Source: CAVPDE01 sp964580575
GTDB taxonomy: Bacteria; Desulfobacterota; DSM-4660; Desulfatiglandales; HGW-15
Length of the DNA: 64,000 nt
NCBI GenBank assembly: GCA_964580575.1
Contig: CAZOLJ010000008.1
Span: forward strand, 1 to 64,000
Direction: 5' to 3'
The number at the start of each line of letters is the position of its first letter. The first letter of the stretch is position 1. This document shows, piece by piece, positions 53,338-62,612 of the stretch. The position numbers and the translations under genes were made by a program. Below the pieces are notes generated by a model. That model was not told the origin of the DNA. It was given only the letters and a program-made list of their open reading frames with translations, and made no database searches.

Positions 53338-54480
53338 ATGGATCCCTTGTCGTTTGATTTCAGGCTGGCCGAATTCGACTTAAGCCTCTTGCCGGTGGAC
53401 GCAGAGACGTTGAAGGACAATGAGTCGATGATGAGGTCCACCGTTCAGGAGTATCTGCGTGAAGTGTTCGAGCGGCTGCCGGGAGAATGGCGCATCACTT
53501 ATCATGCGGACCATCTCTCGGTCATGTGGCATCCAGAGACCTCCCAGGACATGGATTCCTTGATGGACCTGCTGATTGGCCTGATCCACCGGCGGGCCTT
53601 TAACCTGGCAGAGACGATACTGAGATCCCTTTTCTCCAGATATCCGGAGGATCGCCGGGCCCTCTTCAACATGGGAATCCTGCTGTGCGAACAGGGGAGG
53701 CTCCAAGAAGCGAGGGAGGTGCTGAAGCGGCTCACCCGCACAGCGCCCGATTTCGCCAATGGATGGAATGCACTGGGGGTTGCCCTTTCCAGGGAGGGGA
53801 AGCGGAAAGACGCCGCAAGTGCGTTCCAAAAGAGCTTGAATCTTGACCCTGAAAACGGCCACACCCTGAGAAATCTTGGCGCCTTGATGGTCAGAAAGGA
53901 TCCGCAAGAGGCCCTGCGATATCTCAAGCGGGCTGCAAAGCTCTTGCCCACTGACCAGCCGGCCCAGTACACCTACGGCAAATGCCTGATGGACACAGGG
54001 AGTCTGGCGGATGCCGACCGGGTCCTGAAGAAGGCGATGGCCCTGAAGGAGTACTCCGAGATTGCCGATCTGTGCCGGGACGCCAGGATCGAAATCCTCC
54101 ACAGGAACCTGAAGGTTGCGGTTCCCCGAGGGCTGAGGATGGATGTCGTCGTGTTTTGCCTGGCCGCACTGGAAACGTTTAAAGAGGTCGGACGTGACAG
54201 GACCCAGGCCGTCGCATTCGAGATCGCATCGCTCGCGAGGAGCGGTCTCAACATCAGAGATCGCACCTCGCGTTTCCGTCTCCTGAGCCTGCCGGGGCGG
54301 TTCTCTTCCCTACAGCTCGTCGTGACCATGTATGTGGGCCTGAAGAAGGCGGCCCCCCAGGCAGATCCCGGTATCGACTTCTCCAAGGAGTACGCGTTTG
54401 CACTCGCCATGCGGCCGGGGAAGAAAAGGAAATCCAGGCCGAGGAAATCAAGACAGGGGAGACCGCACCGTCGCGATTAG
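53338..54480 (+). CDS. Tetratricopeptide repeat protein
   Basis: 380 residues. The middle holds TPR units: ALFNMGILLCEQGRLQEARE, GWNALGVALSREGKRKDAAS and the QYTYGKCLMDTGSLADAD turn, each with the W/G/A/P spacing of 34-residue repeats. The N-terminal ~90 residues are a separate domain; the C-terminus is basic (KKRKSRPRKSRQGRPHRRD), perhaps nucleic-acid binding. ATG 53338 is used, with GAGG nine bases upstream. TPR proteins are adaptors, so the partner is unknown. An inverted repeat CAAAGGGGG-TC-GCCCCTTG follows the stop directly. Confidence 0.8.
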   Translation: MDPLSFDFRLAEFDLSLLPVDAETLKDNESMMRSTVQEYLREVFERLPGEWRITYHADHLSVMWHPETSQDMDSLMDLLIGLIHRRAFNLAETILRSLFSRYPEDRRALFNMGILLCEQGRLQEAREVLKRLTRTAPDFANGWNALGVALSREGKRKDAASAFQKSLNLDPENGHTLRNLGALMVRKDPQEALRYLKRAAKLLPTDQPAQYTYGKCLMDTGSLADADRVLKKAMALKEYSEIADLCRDARIEILHRNLKVAVPRGLRMDVVVFCLAALETFKEVGRDRTQAVAFEIASLARSGLNIRDRTSRFRLLSLPGRFSSLQLVVTMYVGLKKAAPQADPGIDFSKEYAFALAMRPGKKRKSRPRKSRQGRPHRRD

Positions 54481-54679
54481 CAAAGGGGGTCGCCCCTTGA
54501 TGGACGGTCGGTGCGCCTCGCGAACTTCAACAGGGGTGCATTCAAAAAATGGGTTGGGGCCAGGACAACAATCTGAATTCACGCAAGAAGCATCGAAACG
54601 CAGCTCCCGGCGAGGGCTCAAAACCGGAGGTTCAGCCTTAAAAGGAGTTGTGTAAGGGCAGGAAACGGAGAAAGGCCTG

Positions 54680-54708
54680 TTGACACATAACCGGTGTACA
54701 CAAATAAC
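54680..54708 (+). promoter_or_regulatory. Promoter and GTGTACAC dyad of the toxin-antitoxin remnant
   Basis: TTGACA, 17 bases, then AATAAC (a weak -10). The spacer holds the palindrome GTGTACAC (54694-54701), which would suit autorepression by the antitoxin. Inferred. Confidence 0.4.
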
Positions 54709-54733
54709 GTGTTCAGGCGTAGGAGGTGATCCC

Positions 54734-55047
54734 ATGGCCAATATAACGATATCGATTGACGAGGCCCTCTTGAAGGCCGGGCGGAAGTATGCTGAGAAAC
54801 ATCAGACATCGATCAACGGTCTCATTCACAAGCTTTTGGAGGAGACCGTACGCCTGAGATCATCAAGGAGGCCATCGATTGCAGCCTTATCAACCGCCTG
54901 TCTTTCTGGGATTCTCTCATCGTGGTAGCAGCCGAAGGCGCACGATGCGAGAGAATCTGGACGGAAGACCTGAATGATGGACAGATCATTCGAGGAGTCC
55001 GGATAGAGAATCCTCTCAAGAGCCTCAAAGGAGTCTCCGAAAAATAG
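54734..55047 (+). pseudogene. Fused scar of a toxin-antitoxin pair (RHH antitoxin start + PIN toxin end)
   Basis: ATG 54734 follows GGAGGTGATCCC. MANITISIDEALLKAGRKYA and on to LLEETV match ribbon-helix-helix antitoxins (DUF6364/VapB-like). From about 54850 the coding sense moves to another frame, reading TPEIIKEAIDCSLINRLSFW, DSLIVVAAEGARCERIWTED and on to ...ENPLKSLKGVSEK, stop 55047: the C-terminal half of a PIN-domain (VapC-type) ribonuclease with its conserved D-S-L-I and W-T-E-D segments. The antitoxin end and toxin start are missing, so one deletion has joined the two genes. The locus should be inactive. Confidence 0.75.
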
Positions 55048-55186
55048 GGGCTCGTGATTTCACGCGTCTCTCGGGCGGTGCTCAGTTGAACGATCATCAC
55101 GGTGGAATGGAAGATGAAGAAATGGACGCTTTTTTCAAGGGGCTACGGGGGGTGGGAACTCGAACGTCGGCAGCACAGGGCGCTCA

Positions 55187-55831
55187 ATGACAGCGAACGA
55201 ACTGTTTTCGAAAATGGAAGGGCGTTTCGGGAAGTACCACGACGGTGGTGTGGTCTGCAGCAACGGGGAGGACATCAAGAGCGTTGTCTGCGAAATTGAC
55301 TGGTACACGCTTTACCACGTCCTGACAGACCGGAACACGCTCTATGTGGTGCATCACCCGGTGAGCGACTTCGCGCTCAAGCTAAGCGAGATCAATCCCG
55401 AAGAGAAGCAGGACGACATCCGATCCGAAGCACAGAACTGGCTTCTGGAGTTCAGGGCCCGTGAGCTTCAGATGAACCTTGCCGTGGCACACACCATGGC
55501 CGACAAGATGCTCGAAGCCGAACTCTCGGACTGCCTCGGAGGAGCGAAGGGCCAGCAGATCGTCACACGCCTAAACAGTTTCTTCGACCGCTTCTTCAAT
55601 CCCCATCCCGCGATTGTCGTTCTCCTCGCCGCCCGGCGACTGCTCGATCAAGACGCTGCAGCGCAGGTCGTGCTCGGCAGCTATGGCTATGAGGTGAAGC
55701 AGGACGTGATCTACGTGGACCAGTGCGGTATGGAAGAGACTGAACAGGCCATCACCATCCCCCACTCCCTTGTGGATGCGGTGGCGATGAGTCTGTGGAA
55801 AGCGGCTGCATTGGCTTTGATCTCTCCATAA
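55187..55831 (+). CDS. Hypothetical protein (214 aa)
   Basis: 214 residues without recognised family. The N-terminal stretch HDGGVVCSNGEDIKSVVCEI, YTLYHVLTDRNTLYVVHHPV and a helical middle (AHTMADKMLEAELSDCLGG) are visible; LNSFFDRFFNPHPAIVVLLA suggests a compact alpha/beta fold. The upstream base context is weak (AGGG only). Codon character and length favour a real gene. Located between the two scarred loci. Confidence 0.5.
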   Translation: MTANELFSKMEGRFGKYHDGGVVCSNGEDIKSVVCEIDWYTLYHVLTDRNTLYVVHHPVSDFALKLSEINPEEKQDDIRSEAQNWLLEFRARELQMNLAVAHTMADKMLEAELSDCLGGAKGQQIVTRLNSFFDRFFNPHPAIVVLLAARRLLDQDAAAQVVLGSYGYEVKQDVIYVDQCGMEETEQAITIPHSLVDAVAMSLWKAAALALISP

Positions 55832-55940
55832 CGAAGGGGGCGTGGGCCAGCACAAGGAACGGGGTTCGGTTTTTGGGCCTGGACGGGCCCGGGCTCGTGT
55901 GATAGGAGATCCGAGAAAGAAAATCAAAGGACGTTGAATC

Positions 55941-57570
55941 ATGAAGAGATTGCTTTTTGGCATCCTGGCAGGCTGCGTGTTCGCGTTGCTGGCCGCACCG
56001 GGTCCTTCGGCGGCAGAGATCGTGCTCTATTCCTCCAACCCCTCGGAGCTGATTGATAGGGTCAGCAAAGGTTTCGAGGGGAAAACGGGCATCAAGGTCT
56101 CCGTCGTGCGCCTGGGCACGGGCGAGGCCATGAAGCGCATCGCTGCGGAAAAGGACAAGCCGCTCTGCGACGTGTTCTGGAGCGGGGACGTGGCTGTCCT
56201 GGAAAACGCCAAGGAGAACTTCCAGTCCTAGCGCTCCCCTGAGGCAAAGCTCCTACCGGCGGGTTACGTGGAGCAGGAGGCTCGCTGGACGGCGAGCAAC
56301 GCCCACATCATGATCATCATGGTCAACAAGTCCCTGGTTCAGGAAAGCCAGAGGCCCAAGGCCTGGAAGGACCTCTTTGCGCCGGCATGGAAGGGCAAGG
56401 TCGTCATGGCCAACCCGGAAAAGTCGGGTTCCGCCTATGCCCAGGTCTACGGCCTTTATAAGCTCTACGGGTGGGACGGTCTCAACCAGCTCATCGCCAA
56501 CGCCAAGATCCTCGACAGCTCGATCCTGATCTACAAGGGCGTGGCCGCCGGGGAATACCCTCTTGGAATCACCATGGAATACGCCGCCTACCGTTACATC
56601 GCCGGAGGCGACAAGAACTTCGGGGTCCCCAGCCTGATCGGAGAAGACTTTCGGGTCCTGTCCGTTCAGGCCTACAACGAGTTCATCAGCGAGATGGGCG
56701 GGAACCCCTCCATGGCCGGGGCTCTCAGCATGATCCTGCTGGCGATCACCCTCAGCCTCACCGTCCTGCAGAAATTCTGGGTGGAGCGGAAGACCTACGC
56801 CATGACGAGTCTCAATCCCCTGGAGGTAAAGCGCCTCCGGCCCCTGCCGACGGCGCTCATGTGGCTGTTTTGCGCCGGAACCGTCTTTGTGGCCCTGTTC
56901 CCCTTCGCCGTGGTCATGATCGCCTCTGTGACTAAAACCCAGGGGCCTGTCATGTATTTCGGCCAATTCAGCCTGGAGAACTTCATCAAGGCCTTCTCCA
57001 TCGCCCCGCGGCCCATCTTCAATTCCTTTTTCCTTGCCACGGCGGCGAGGGTCCATGAGCTATCTGCTGGATCTGCTCGTCATGCTGCCCCTGGCCATCG
57101 CGGGCACGGTCCAGGGTATTGCCCTGGCCGCGACGTACAACAAAGGGATCCTCGTTCTGACCGGCACCTGGATGATCCTGGTGCTGGCCTACTTTATCCG
57201 GAAGGTTCTCTATTCCATCAAGACCACGGCCGCCCTGCTCACCCAGATCGACGCCTCTGTTGAGGAGGCTTCCGTCAATTTGGGCGTCCCGCCGGTGCGG
57301 TCCTTCCTGAAGGTCGTTGTGCCGATCATGCTCCCCGGCATTATCGCCGGCGGGATCATCATGTGGGTCACGACCCTGGCCGAGCTCAGCTCCACGATCG
57401 TCCTGTACTACGGCCCCTGGGCGACCATGACCGTGGAGATCTTCCAGCGCATCGGCAGCGGGGATTTCGGTCCCGCCTCCGCCTACGCGGCGATCCTCAT
57501 CGTCTCGGTCCTCGTTCCCTTGTTCATCTTGCACCGGTTCCTCGGCAAGGATCTGGCCTCATCCCTTTAG
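55941..57570 (+). pseudogene. Collapsed ABC importer (Fe3+/phosphonate-type binding protein and permease)
   Basis: Starts as a solute-binding protein: signal MKRLLFGILAGCVFALLAAP, then AEIVLYSSNPSELIDRVS and LCDVFWSGDVAVLENAKE. At 56229-56231 an in-frame TAG breaks it; directly after, the frame resumes as RSPEAKLLPAGYVEQEAR, so the TAG probably replaces a Tyr codon. Near 56625 the sequence moves in frame from the binding protein (YRYIAGGDKNFGVP) into a permease (IGEDFRVLSVQAYNEFISEM), losing the C-terminal part of one gene and the N-terminal part of the next. Near 57045 a second break joins NSFFLATAA to MSYLLDLLVMLPLAIAGTV in another frame, losing more permease. One nonsense and two deletions. 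The C-terminal permease end (VNLGVPPVRSFLKVVVPIML EAA-type motif) survives to the stop at 57570. Confidence 0.85.
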
Positions 57571-57634
57571 CGGGTGCGGAATCGGGGGGCAGGGGATATC
57601 GCTCAATCCCGACAGCGCATGACCCGCTTGCGGC

Positions 57635-58300
57635 TCAGTACCTCAGAATCCTAACCGTTCTCTTTACGCTTCCCTCCAGGTCCGAATCCACATCCACCGA
57701 TTCCTCCCGCAGGACCTCGCGAAAGTCCTTCGGGACAAAGGCCCTGCCGCCGTCTGCGATGAGGATCGTGACGGATTGCTCCGTCCATTTGTCAAGCAAA
57801 CCTGCAAGAGCAAAGGACTCGACCTTGGCGTAGAAGAAGTCCGAGCAGAGGATGAGTTGAGCCTGCCCGATCGAGCCGGTTTCAGTGCGGTTCTCGGAGT
57901 CGAACTGCAGGCTCACCCTGTTGTGTGCGCCGTTTTGACGGGCGATGGCGAGCGCGACCGGGTCAATGTCGTTGGCGGTAACCATGCGGGCACCTGCTTT
58001 TGCCGCGGCGATGGAGGCCACTGCTCCTCCGCAGCCGATCTCGATCACTTCCAGGTCCCTCACGAGACCCGGTTGATTGAGAAGAAAGCGGGCAAGGACC
58101 TGGGCCGCCGGCCAGACCACCGCCCAGAAAGGAACAGGACATGGCTGTCCGGCTTCCTTTTCCCATGCTTCCCATAGGGTGAAAACGGCCTCGGACCTGC
58201 GGACCCGGATTTCGGGGCATCCGGTCACAGGGCCAAAAGGGCAGAATTCGTCCAGGAGCTCCGGGGAAGGCATAGGAGGTAGGGGAGGGCGCTCGCCCAT
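57635..58300 (-). CDS. Class I methyltransferase (ETFB lysine methyltransferase / METTL20-like)
   Basis: 221 residues. Motif I is VIEIGCGGAVASIAAAKAG, then TANDIDPVA; the preceding VPFWAVVWPAAQVLARFLL is the W-P-G/A signature of the group that methylates lysines, typified by ETF-beta methyltransferase. If this holds, it could modify the electron-transfer flavoprotein used by acyl-CoA dehydrogenases, which fits the degradative setting (inferred). The stop is 64 bases from the ABC scar; the gene is preceded by the acyl-CoA synthetase at 58309 with 8 bases between them. Confidence 0.75.
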   Translation of the reverse strand: MGERPPLPPMPSPELLDEFCPFGPVTGCPEIRVRRSEAVFTLWEAWEKEAGQPCPVPFWAVVWPAAQVLARFLLNQPGLVRDLEVIEIGCGGAVASIAAAKAGARMVTANDIDPVALAIARQNGAHNRVSLQFDSENRTETGSIGQAQLILCSDFFYAKVESFALAGLLDKWTEQSVTILIADGGRAFVPKDFREVLREESVDVDSDLEGSVKRTVRILRY

Positions 58301-58308
58301 GGGAATGT

Positions 58309-59724
58309 CTATGACCGGCTCAGACGGTGAAGGGCCGAAAGAGCGGCCACGGCCTTTTCAGGAGACGGGAAAACCGGGACGCCTTTTTCTTCCAGCCACG
58401 TGAGATTCTCATGCCTTCCGGACTCCATTCCGGCAAGCCAGAGGACGATGGGCTTCCCCTCTTCCGCAGCCCGGAGAAAGACTCCCATGAATTCCTTGGG
58501 GACCGTAAGGAATTCCGGGTGAATCTGAATAGCCAGGGCGTCGACATCCGGATCTGCAACCATTGCGTCGAGTACGGTGGTGTAGATGCTTGCCGGATCG
58601 TGAAACTGTATCGTGAGGCCGAGGTCCCAGGGGTTGGCCGGGATGTCCCATGCAGGAAAGATGGCTCTCAGCTTGTCGAGCGTGGCGCTGCTTGTCTCAG
58701 CGAGCTCCAGGCCTTCCTGTTCGAGGAGGTCCGTGACGATCACGCCCTCTCCGCCGGGGAAGGTGGCGATGAACACCCGGTTGCCTTTCAGGGAGAGGGG
58801 GCCGAAACGCTCCAGGCTACGGGTCAGATCAAAAAAATCTTCCAGGCTGTGAGCGCGCAAAGCTCCGCACTGTCTCATGGCGCCTTCGAAAAGGAGGTCA
58901 TTCCCCTGCGCGAGGTTCCCGGTATGCGACAGGGCGGCCTTGGCGCCTGCCTCGCTCCTGCCCGACTTGAGGACAACGACGCGCTTTCCCTGTGTGGAGG
59001 CCTTACGCACGAGCCTCAGAAACTCCCTGCCGTCTCCCCCGATGCTTTCCATGTGAATCCCGATCACACGCGTCTCCGGGTCTTCAACCAGATAACTCAG
59101 GGCGTCCACCTCGTTGACATCCATCTTGTTGCCGAGATCGATGAGTTTGTTGAGGTGATAATTGAAATCCTTCAACAGCCATCCGGAGCGAGGCTCGTAG
59201 AGACCAGACTGAAAAATCAGGGAAAGACCGCCGGCTTTGATGGCCTCCATGGGATGGAAGCTGATGCAAAGGCCCGCCTTCACGTTGATGGGGCTCAGAG
59301 CGTTGGGGCCGATGACCCGGACGCCGTTCTGGCGGACCATGCGGGCCATCTCCGCTTGGACCCTTTTGCCTTTCTCTCCGGTCTCGGAAAATCCCCCTGC
59401 GATGAGGGTGACCCGCTGGATGCCCTTTTCTACACACTCCTTCAAGACCTGCGGCGCCATCGCAAAGGAAACCCCTATGACGGCAAGATCAACGGTCTCG
59501 GGGATGTCCTTCACGGCCGGATAAGCCTTGACTCCCAGGATCTCCTTTTCACTGGGGTGGACCGGATAGATTCTTCCCTTGAAGCCGAGCTTGAGCAAGT
59601 TGGAGAGAAGGTAGTAGTTGGCGCGCATGGGGTTGTTGGAGGCGCCTACTATGGCGACGCTCTCCGGCTCGAAGAACCTGGTGAGAAAGTGCTCGTCGTT
59701 CCTGTGAAGGTCTTTGGGCGACAT
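58309..59724 (-). CDS. ADP-forming acyl-CoA synthetase alpha-type protein, second copy
   Basis: 471 residues from ATG 59722-59724, preceded by AAGGA. N-terminal CoA-binding fold FFEPESVAIVGASNNPMRAN, VIGPNALSPINVKAG, GRSEAGAKAALSHTGNLAQG with the conserved His, and C-terminal VPVFPSPEKAVAALSALHRL. No ATP-grasp domain, as in the paralogue at 24799. It forms a minus-strand unit with the methyltransferase. The open frame extends to 59892, but that part overlaps a transposase remnant. Confidence 0.85.
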   Translation of the reverse strand: MSPKDLHRNDEHFLTRFFEPESVAIVGASNNPMRANYYLLSNLLKLGFKGRIYPVHPSEKEILGVKAYPAVKDIPETVDLAVIGVSFAMAPQVLKECVEKGIQRVTLIAGGFSETGEKGKRVQAEMARMVRQNGVRVIGPNALSPINVKAGLCISFHPMEAIKAGGLSLIFQSGLYEPRSGWLLKDFNYHLNKLIDLGNKMDVNEVDALSYLVEDPETRVIGIHMESIGGDGREFLRLVRKASTQGKRVVVLKSGRSEAGAKAALSHTGNLAQGNDLLFEGAMRQCGALRAHSLEDFFDLTRSLERFGPLSLKGNRVFIATFPGGEGVIVTDLLEQEGLELAETSSATLDKLRAIFPAWDIPANPWDLGLTIQFHDPASIYTTVLDAMVADPDVDALAIQIHPEFLTVPKEFMGVFLRAAEEGKPIVLWLAGMESGRHENLTWLEEKGVPVFPSPEKAVAALSALHRLSRS

Positions 59725-59753
59725 GTTGTTCCTTCCTGGCTTCCCATCCCGGT

Positions 59754-59890
59754 TCAAGGCATCCCCCCCCCGGTCTTGATATAGGCCTTTTCGTTCATTG
59801 CTAGAATTGCGATCCCCTTGCGGACCGTAGCATAATGAATCTCCAAAGAATCGGCAATCCCTTTCAGAGTATCGTTCAGAGTATACAGGC
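59754..59890 (-). pseudogene. Possible C-terminal remnant of a REP-associated transposase
   Basis: The reading LNDTLKGIADSLEIHYATVR, then KGIAILAMNEKAYIKTG, resembles the helix-turn-helix end of REP-associated (IS200-like) tyrosine transposases, which commonly read LREIAxxLGxHYSTVSR. No catalytic part precedes it. The upstream part of the open frame is noise. It stands just upstream of the acyl-CoA synthetase gene. Confidence 0.4.
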
Positions 59891-60026
59891 ATGGGGCTAG
59901 GGTAGGATCAAGACAACGATTCGAGATTGTGTTATATAGGCTGAAAAGCGTTTTCAGACCTTCAAAGAACTTGATTCTGAAAACTCCTGCTGGACCCCTC
60001 CGGCAGGGGCTGCAGGAGAGTGTTTC

Positions 60027-62531
60027 GTGAAAAGAAAATTGCGAGGGCTCAAGCGCAGGGATATCCAGCTGGATTTCAGCTTGTACCGGGTGGACGTGCC
60101 GATCCGGGGCCTTCCGGACATGAATCTGAGCGTGGTGCACCTCTGGCCGGAGGAGGCGGAGCAAACGATGGTGTTCGTTCACGGGTTCGCCGGGTGCGCG
60201 GAGACGTGGGAATACCAGGTGAACCACTTTTCGCACCGGTATCGCGTCATCGCACCTGACCTGCGCGGCCACGGTCAGAGCGACGCCCCTTTCTCCCAGT
60301 ACACCATGCCGGAGCTGGTCGAAGACCTCCGCACGATCTCTGAAACGCTCGACCTGCCTGAGCGATTTGTTCTGGTGGGCCATTCCTTCGGCGGATCGAT
60401 CTGCGCGGAGTACGCCAAAGCTTATCCGGAGCGTTTGGAAAAACTGATTCTCATTTCCACCGCCGGGGAATACCCCCTTCCCCGGGGGGCGTCGTTCCTT
60501 TCCCGTGTTCCTGCCGCGGTTTTCCGGCCATGGTGGAAGTACCGCCCCCGATGGAACGCGGAGATACACGTCATGAAGCGGATGCTCTTGAACAACATGC
60601 GCAACTGGCAGGGCTGGTCAACCCTTCGGGACATCCAAACCCCAACGCTCGTCATCACGGGCGAGAGGGACCGTTATTTCCCCCGCCACGTCTTTGAAGA
60701 GGTGAGCAAGACGATCCCCAGGGCGGAAATCATCGACGTGGGGGTGTCCAAACACAAGGTCCAGCTCGAGCGCTACAGCGCGGTCAACCGGGCCATTGAG
60801 CGATTCATCGGTGAAGACGCAGAGGCGCACCGCATGTCCTGGCGGGACCAGACGGCCCGGTCCGATCAGCCGGACAAACGACCATGGCTCAAGAGTTACG
60901 GCACCACCACGCCCCACACGGTTCCCATTCCCCGCCAACCGCTGCACCGGTTCCTGGAGGCGGCGGCGGACAACCTGCCGGAGCAAAGGGCAACCCTGTT
61001 CTACGGCGCCGAGCTGACGTACCAGCAACTGGACTCCCATGTGAACCAGTTCGCCCATGCGCTTCATGGACTCGGTGTGCAGCCGGGAGATCGTGTCATG
61101 GTGGTGCTGCCCAACATGCCGCAGATGATCGTCGCCTACTACGCAGCGCTCAAGGTCGGCGGCGTGGTGGTGCTGCCCAACCCCGACGCGAGCGGGCGCG
61201 CTATCACCTGGCAGATCAAGGAGACTGGAGCCAAGGTGTTGGTGACCCTGAGAGAGTTCGGCGGGCTGGCGAGAGAGGTTAGGGAAAAGGTGCCCCTCAC
61301 GGTCGTGTTTGCTGACGTTCGCAGCGCCGTATCCGGCGGTGTCTATCAGGAGCTTATGGCGCGATGGAAGGCTGCGGGGCTCGGCGAGCAAGAGATGGCC
61401 GACAGGAGCTACGGGGGACATCTCATGAACCAGCTCACGATGGATGCGCCCCGGACTCCGCCGAACGTTCAGGTCTCCAGCGAGGCTCTGGCCGCCATCC
61501 TCTACACGAGCGGAACGACCGACGAACCCAAGGGTGTTTGCCTGAGTCATGCCAACCTGGTCGCCAACGCGATTCAGACCCGCCACTGGATCCCCAATTT
61601 GCACTACGGCAAGGAGACCTTTCTGTCGGTCATCCCCTTGACGCACAGCTACGGGATGACCACAGCGATGAACCTCCCGATTGCCATGGGCGCGACCATC
61701 GTGTTGCTCCCCGTGTTTGAACTCCAGGAGGTCCTGAAAACCATCAAGACCTCCAAACCCACCGTCTTTCCCGGTGTCCCCTCTATCTACATGGCGATCA
61801 ACCGGGCGCCCCATGTGTCCTCTTTCGGATTGTCGTCGATCAAGGCCTGCGTCAGCGGTGCAGCGCCGCTTCCGGTAGAGGTGCAAGAGGCCTTTGAGAG
61901 GCTCACAAGGGGCCGTCTCGTCGAAGGGTACGGGCTGACGGAAGCATCGCCGGTCACGCATGTCAATCCCCTTGAAGGACCGCGCAGGGTCGGCTCCATC
62001 GGCATTCCTGTCCCAAGCACCGACGCCAAGATCGTGGACCTGGTGACCCGTGAGGATCTGCCTGCCGGACAGATCGGGGAGCTGGCGGTCAAAGGCCCTC
62101 AAGTCATGAGGGGGTACTGGAATCCCGGCCCCGAGGACGACTCCGAGTCTGTGCTGAAAGACGGATGGCTCTACACAGGCGATGTGGCCTCCATGGACGC
62201 GGACGGTTTCGCCCAAATCATCAGCAGAAAGCGGGATACCATCCTGGCGGGCGAGTACAGCGTGTACCCGCGTGACATCGAAGAGGTGCTCTACGAGAAC
62301 AGCAAGGTCATGGAGGTCGCTGTTGTCGGTGTTCCGACGGAGACGAGCGCACAAAGAGTGAAGGCCTTTGTCGTTCCCCGTCCAGGCACCCATCTTTCCA
62401 AGGAGGAGCTGATGGATCTTTGCCGAAAGCGGCTGGAAGAGTATGCTGTGCCGTGGGATATTGAGTTCCGCGAGGAACTGCCCAAGTCGTTCGTGGGCAA
62501 GGTCTTGAGGCGCTTGCTGGTCGAGAAATGA
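60027..62531 (+). CDS. Alpha/beta hydrolase - AMP-forming acyl-CoA ligase fusion
   Basis: 834 residues in two domains. Residues ~1-275: alpha/beta hydrolase with HGFAGCAETW, nucleophile Ser in GHSFGGS, acid region ITGERDRYF and a candidate base His in VSKHKVQLE. Residues ~310-834: class I adenylate-forming ligase with LYTSGTTDEPKGVCLSH, YGLTEASPVTHV, GWLYTGDVASM and the catalytic Lys region SFVGKVLRRLL. The ligase part resembles FadD-like enzymes; GTTDEPKG has D in place of the usual G. A plausible role is hydrolysis of an ester or thioester and re-activation of the freed acid as CoA ester (inferred). A linker (DQTARSDQPDKRP) joins the domains. A small deacetylase-like gene follows. Confidence 0.88.
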   Translation: MKRKLRGLKRRDIQLDFSLYRVDVPIRGLPDMNLSVVHLWPEEAEQTMVFVHGFAGCAETWEYQVNHFSHRYRVIAPDLRGHGQSDAPFSQYTMPELVEDLRTISETLDLPERFVLVGHSFGGSICAEYAKAYPERLEKLILISTAGEYPLPRGASFLSRVPAAVFRPWWKYRPRWNAEIHVMKRMLLNNMRNWQGWSTLRDIQTPTLVITGERDRYFPRHVFEEVSKTIPRAEIIDVGVSKHKVQLERYSAVNRAIERFIGEDAEAHRMSWRDQTARSDQPDKRPWLKSYGTTTPHTVPIPRQPLHRFLEAAADNLPEQRATLFYGAELTYQQLDSHVNQFAHALHGLGVQPGDRVMVVLPNMPQMIVAYYAALKVGGVVVLPNPDASGRAITWQIKETGAKVLVTLREFGGLAREVREKVPLTVVFADVRSAVSGGVYQELMARWKAAGLGEQEMADRSYGGHLMNQLTMDAPRTPPNVQVSSEALAAILYTSGTTDEPKGVCLSHANLVANAIQTRHWIPNLHYGKETFLSVIPLTHSYGMTTAMNLPIAMGATIVLLPVFELQEVLKTIKTSKPTVFPGVPSIYMAINRAPHVSSFGLSSIKACVSGAAPLPVEVQEAFERLTRGRLVEGYGLTEASPVTHVNPLEGPRRVGSIGIPVPSTDAKIVDLVTREDLPAGQIGELAVKGPQVMRGYWNPGPEDDSESVLKDGWLYTGDVASMDADGFAQIISRKRDTILAGEYSVYPRDIEEVLYENSKVMEVAVVGVPTETSAQRVKAFVVPRPGTHLSKEELMDLCRKRLEEYAVPWDIEFREELPKSFVGKVLRRLLVEK

Positions 62532-62612
62532 ACATGGGAAACCAATGCACCTGTCAAGGAGGCTAGAATCAGCACCACCGGACTCGCCATTCTGCTTATC
62601 GCTGCAGGGGTC

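Noticed and set aside
56229..57570. Reassigned TAG codon or a real binding-protein/permease fusion
   Set aside because: Other genes end normally at TAG, and two deletion joints in the same locus make decay more likely.
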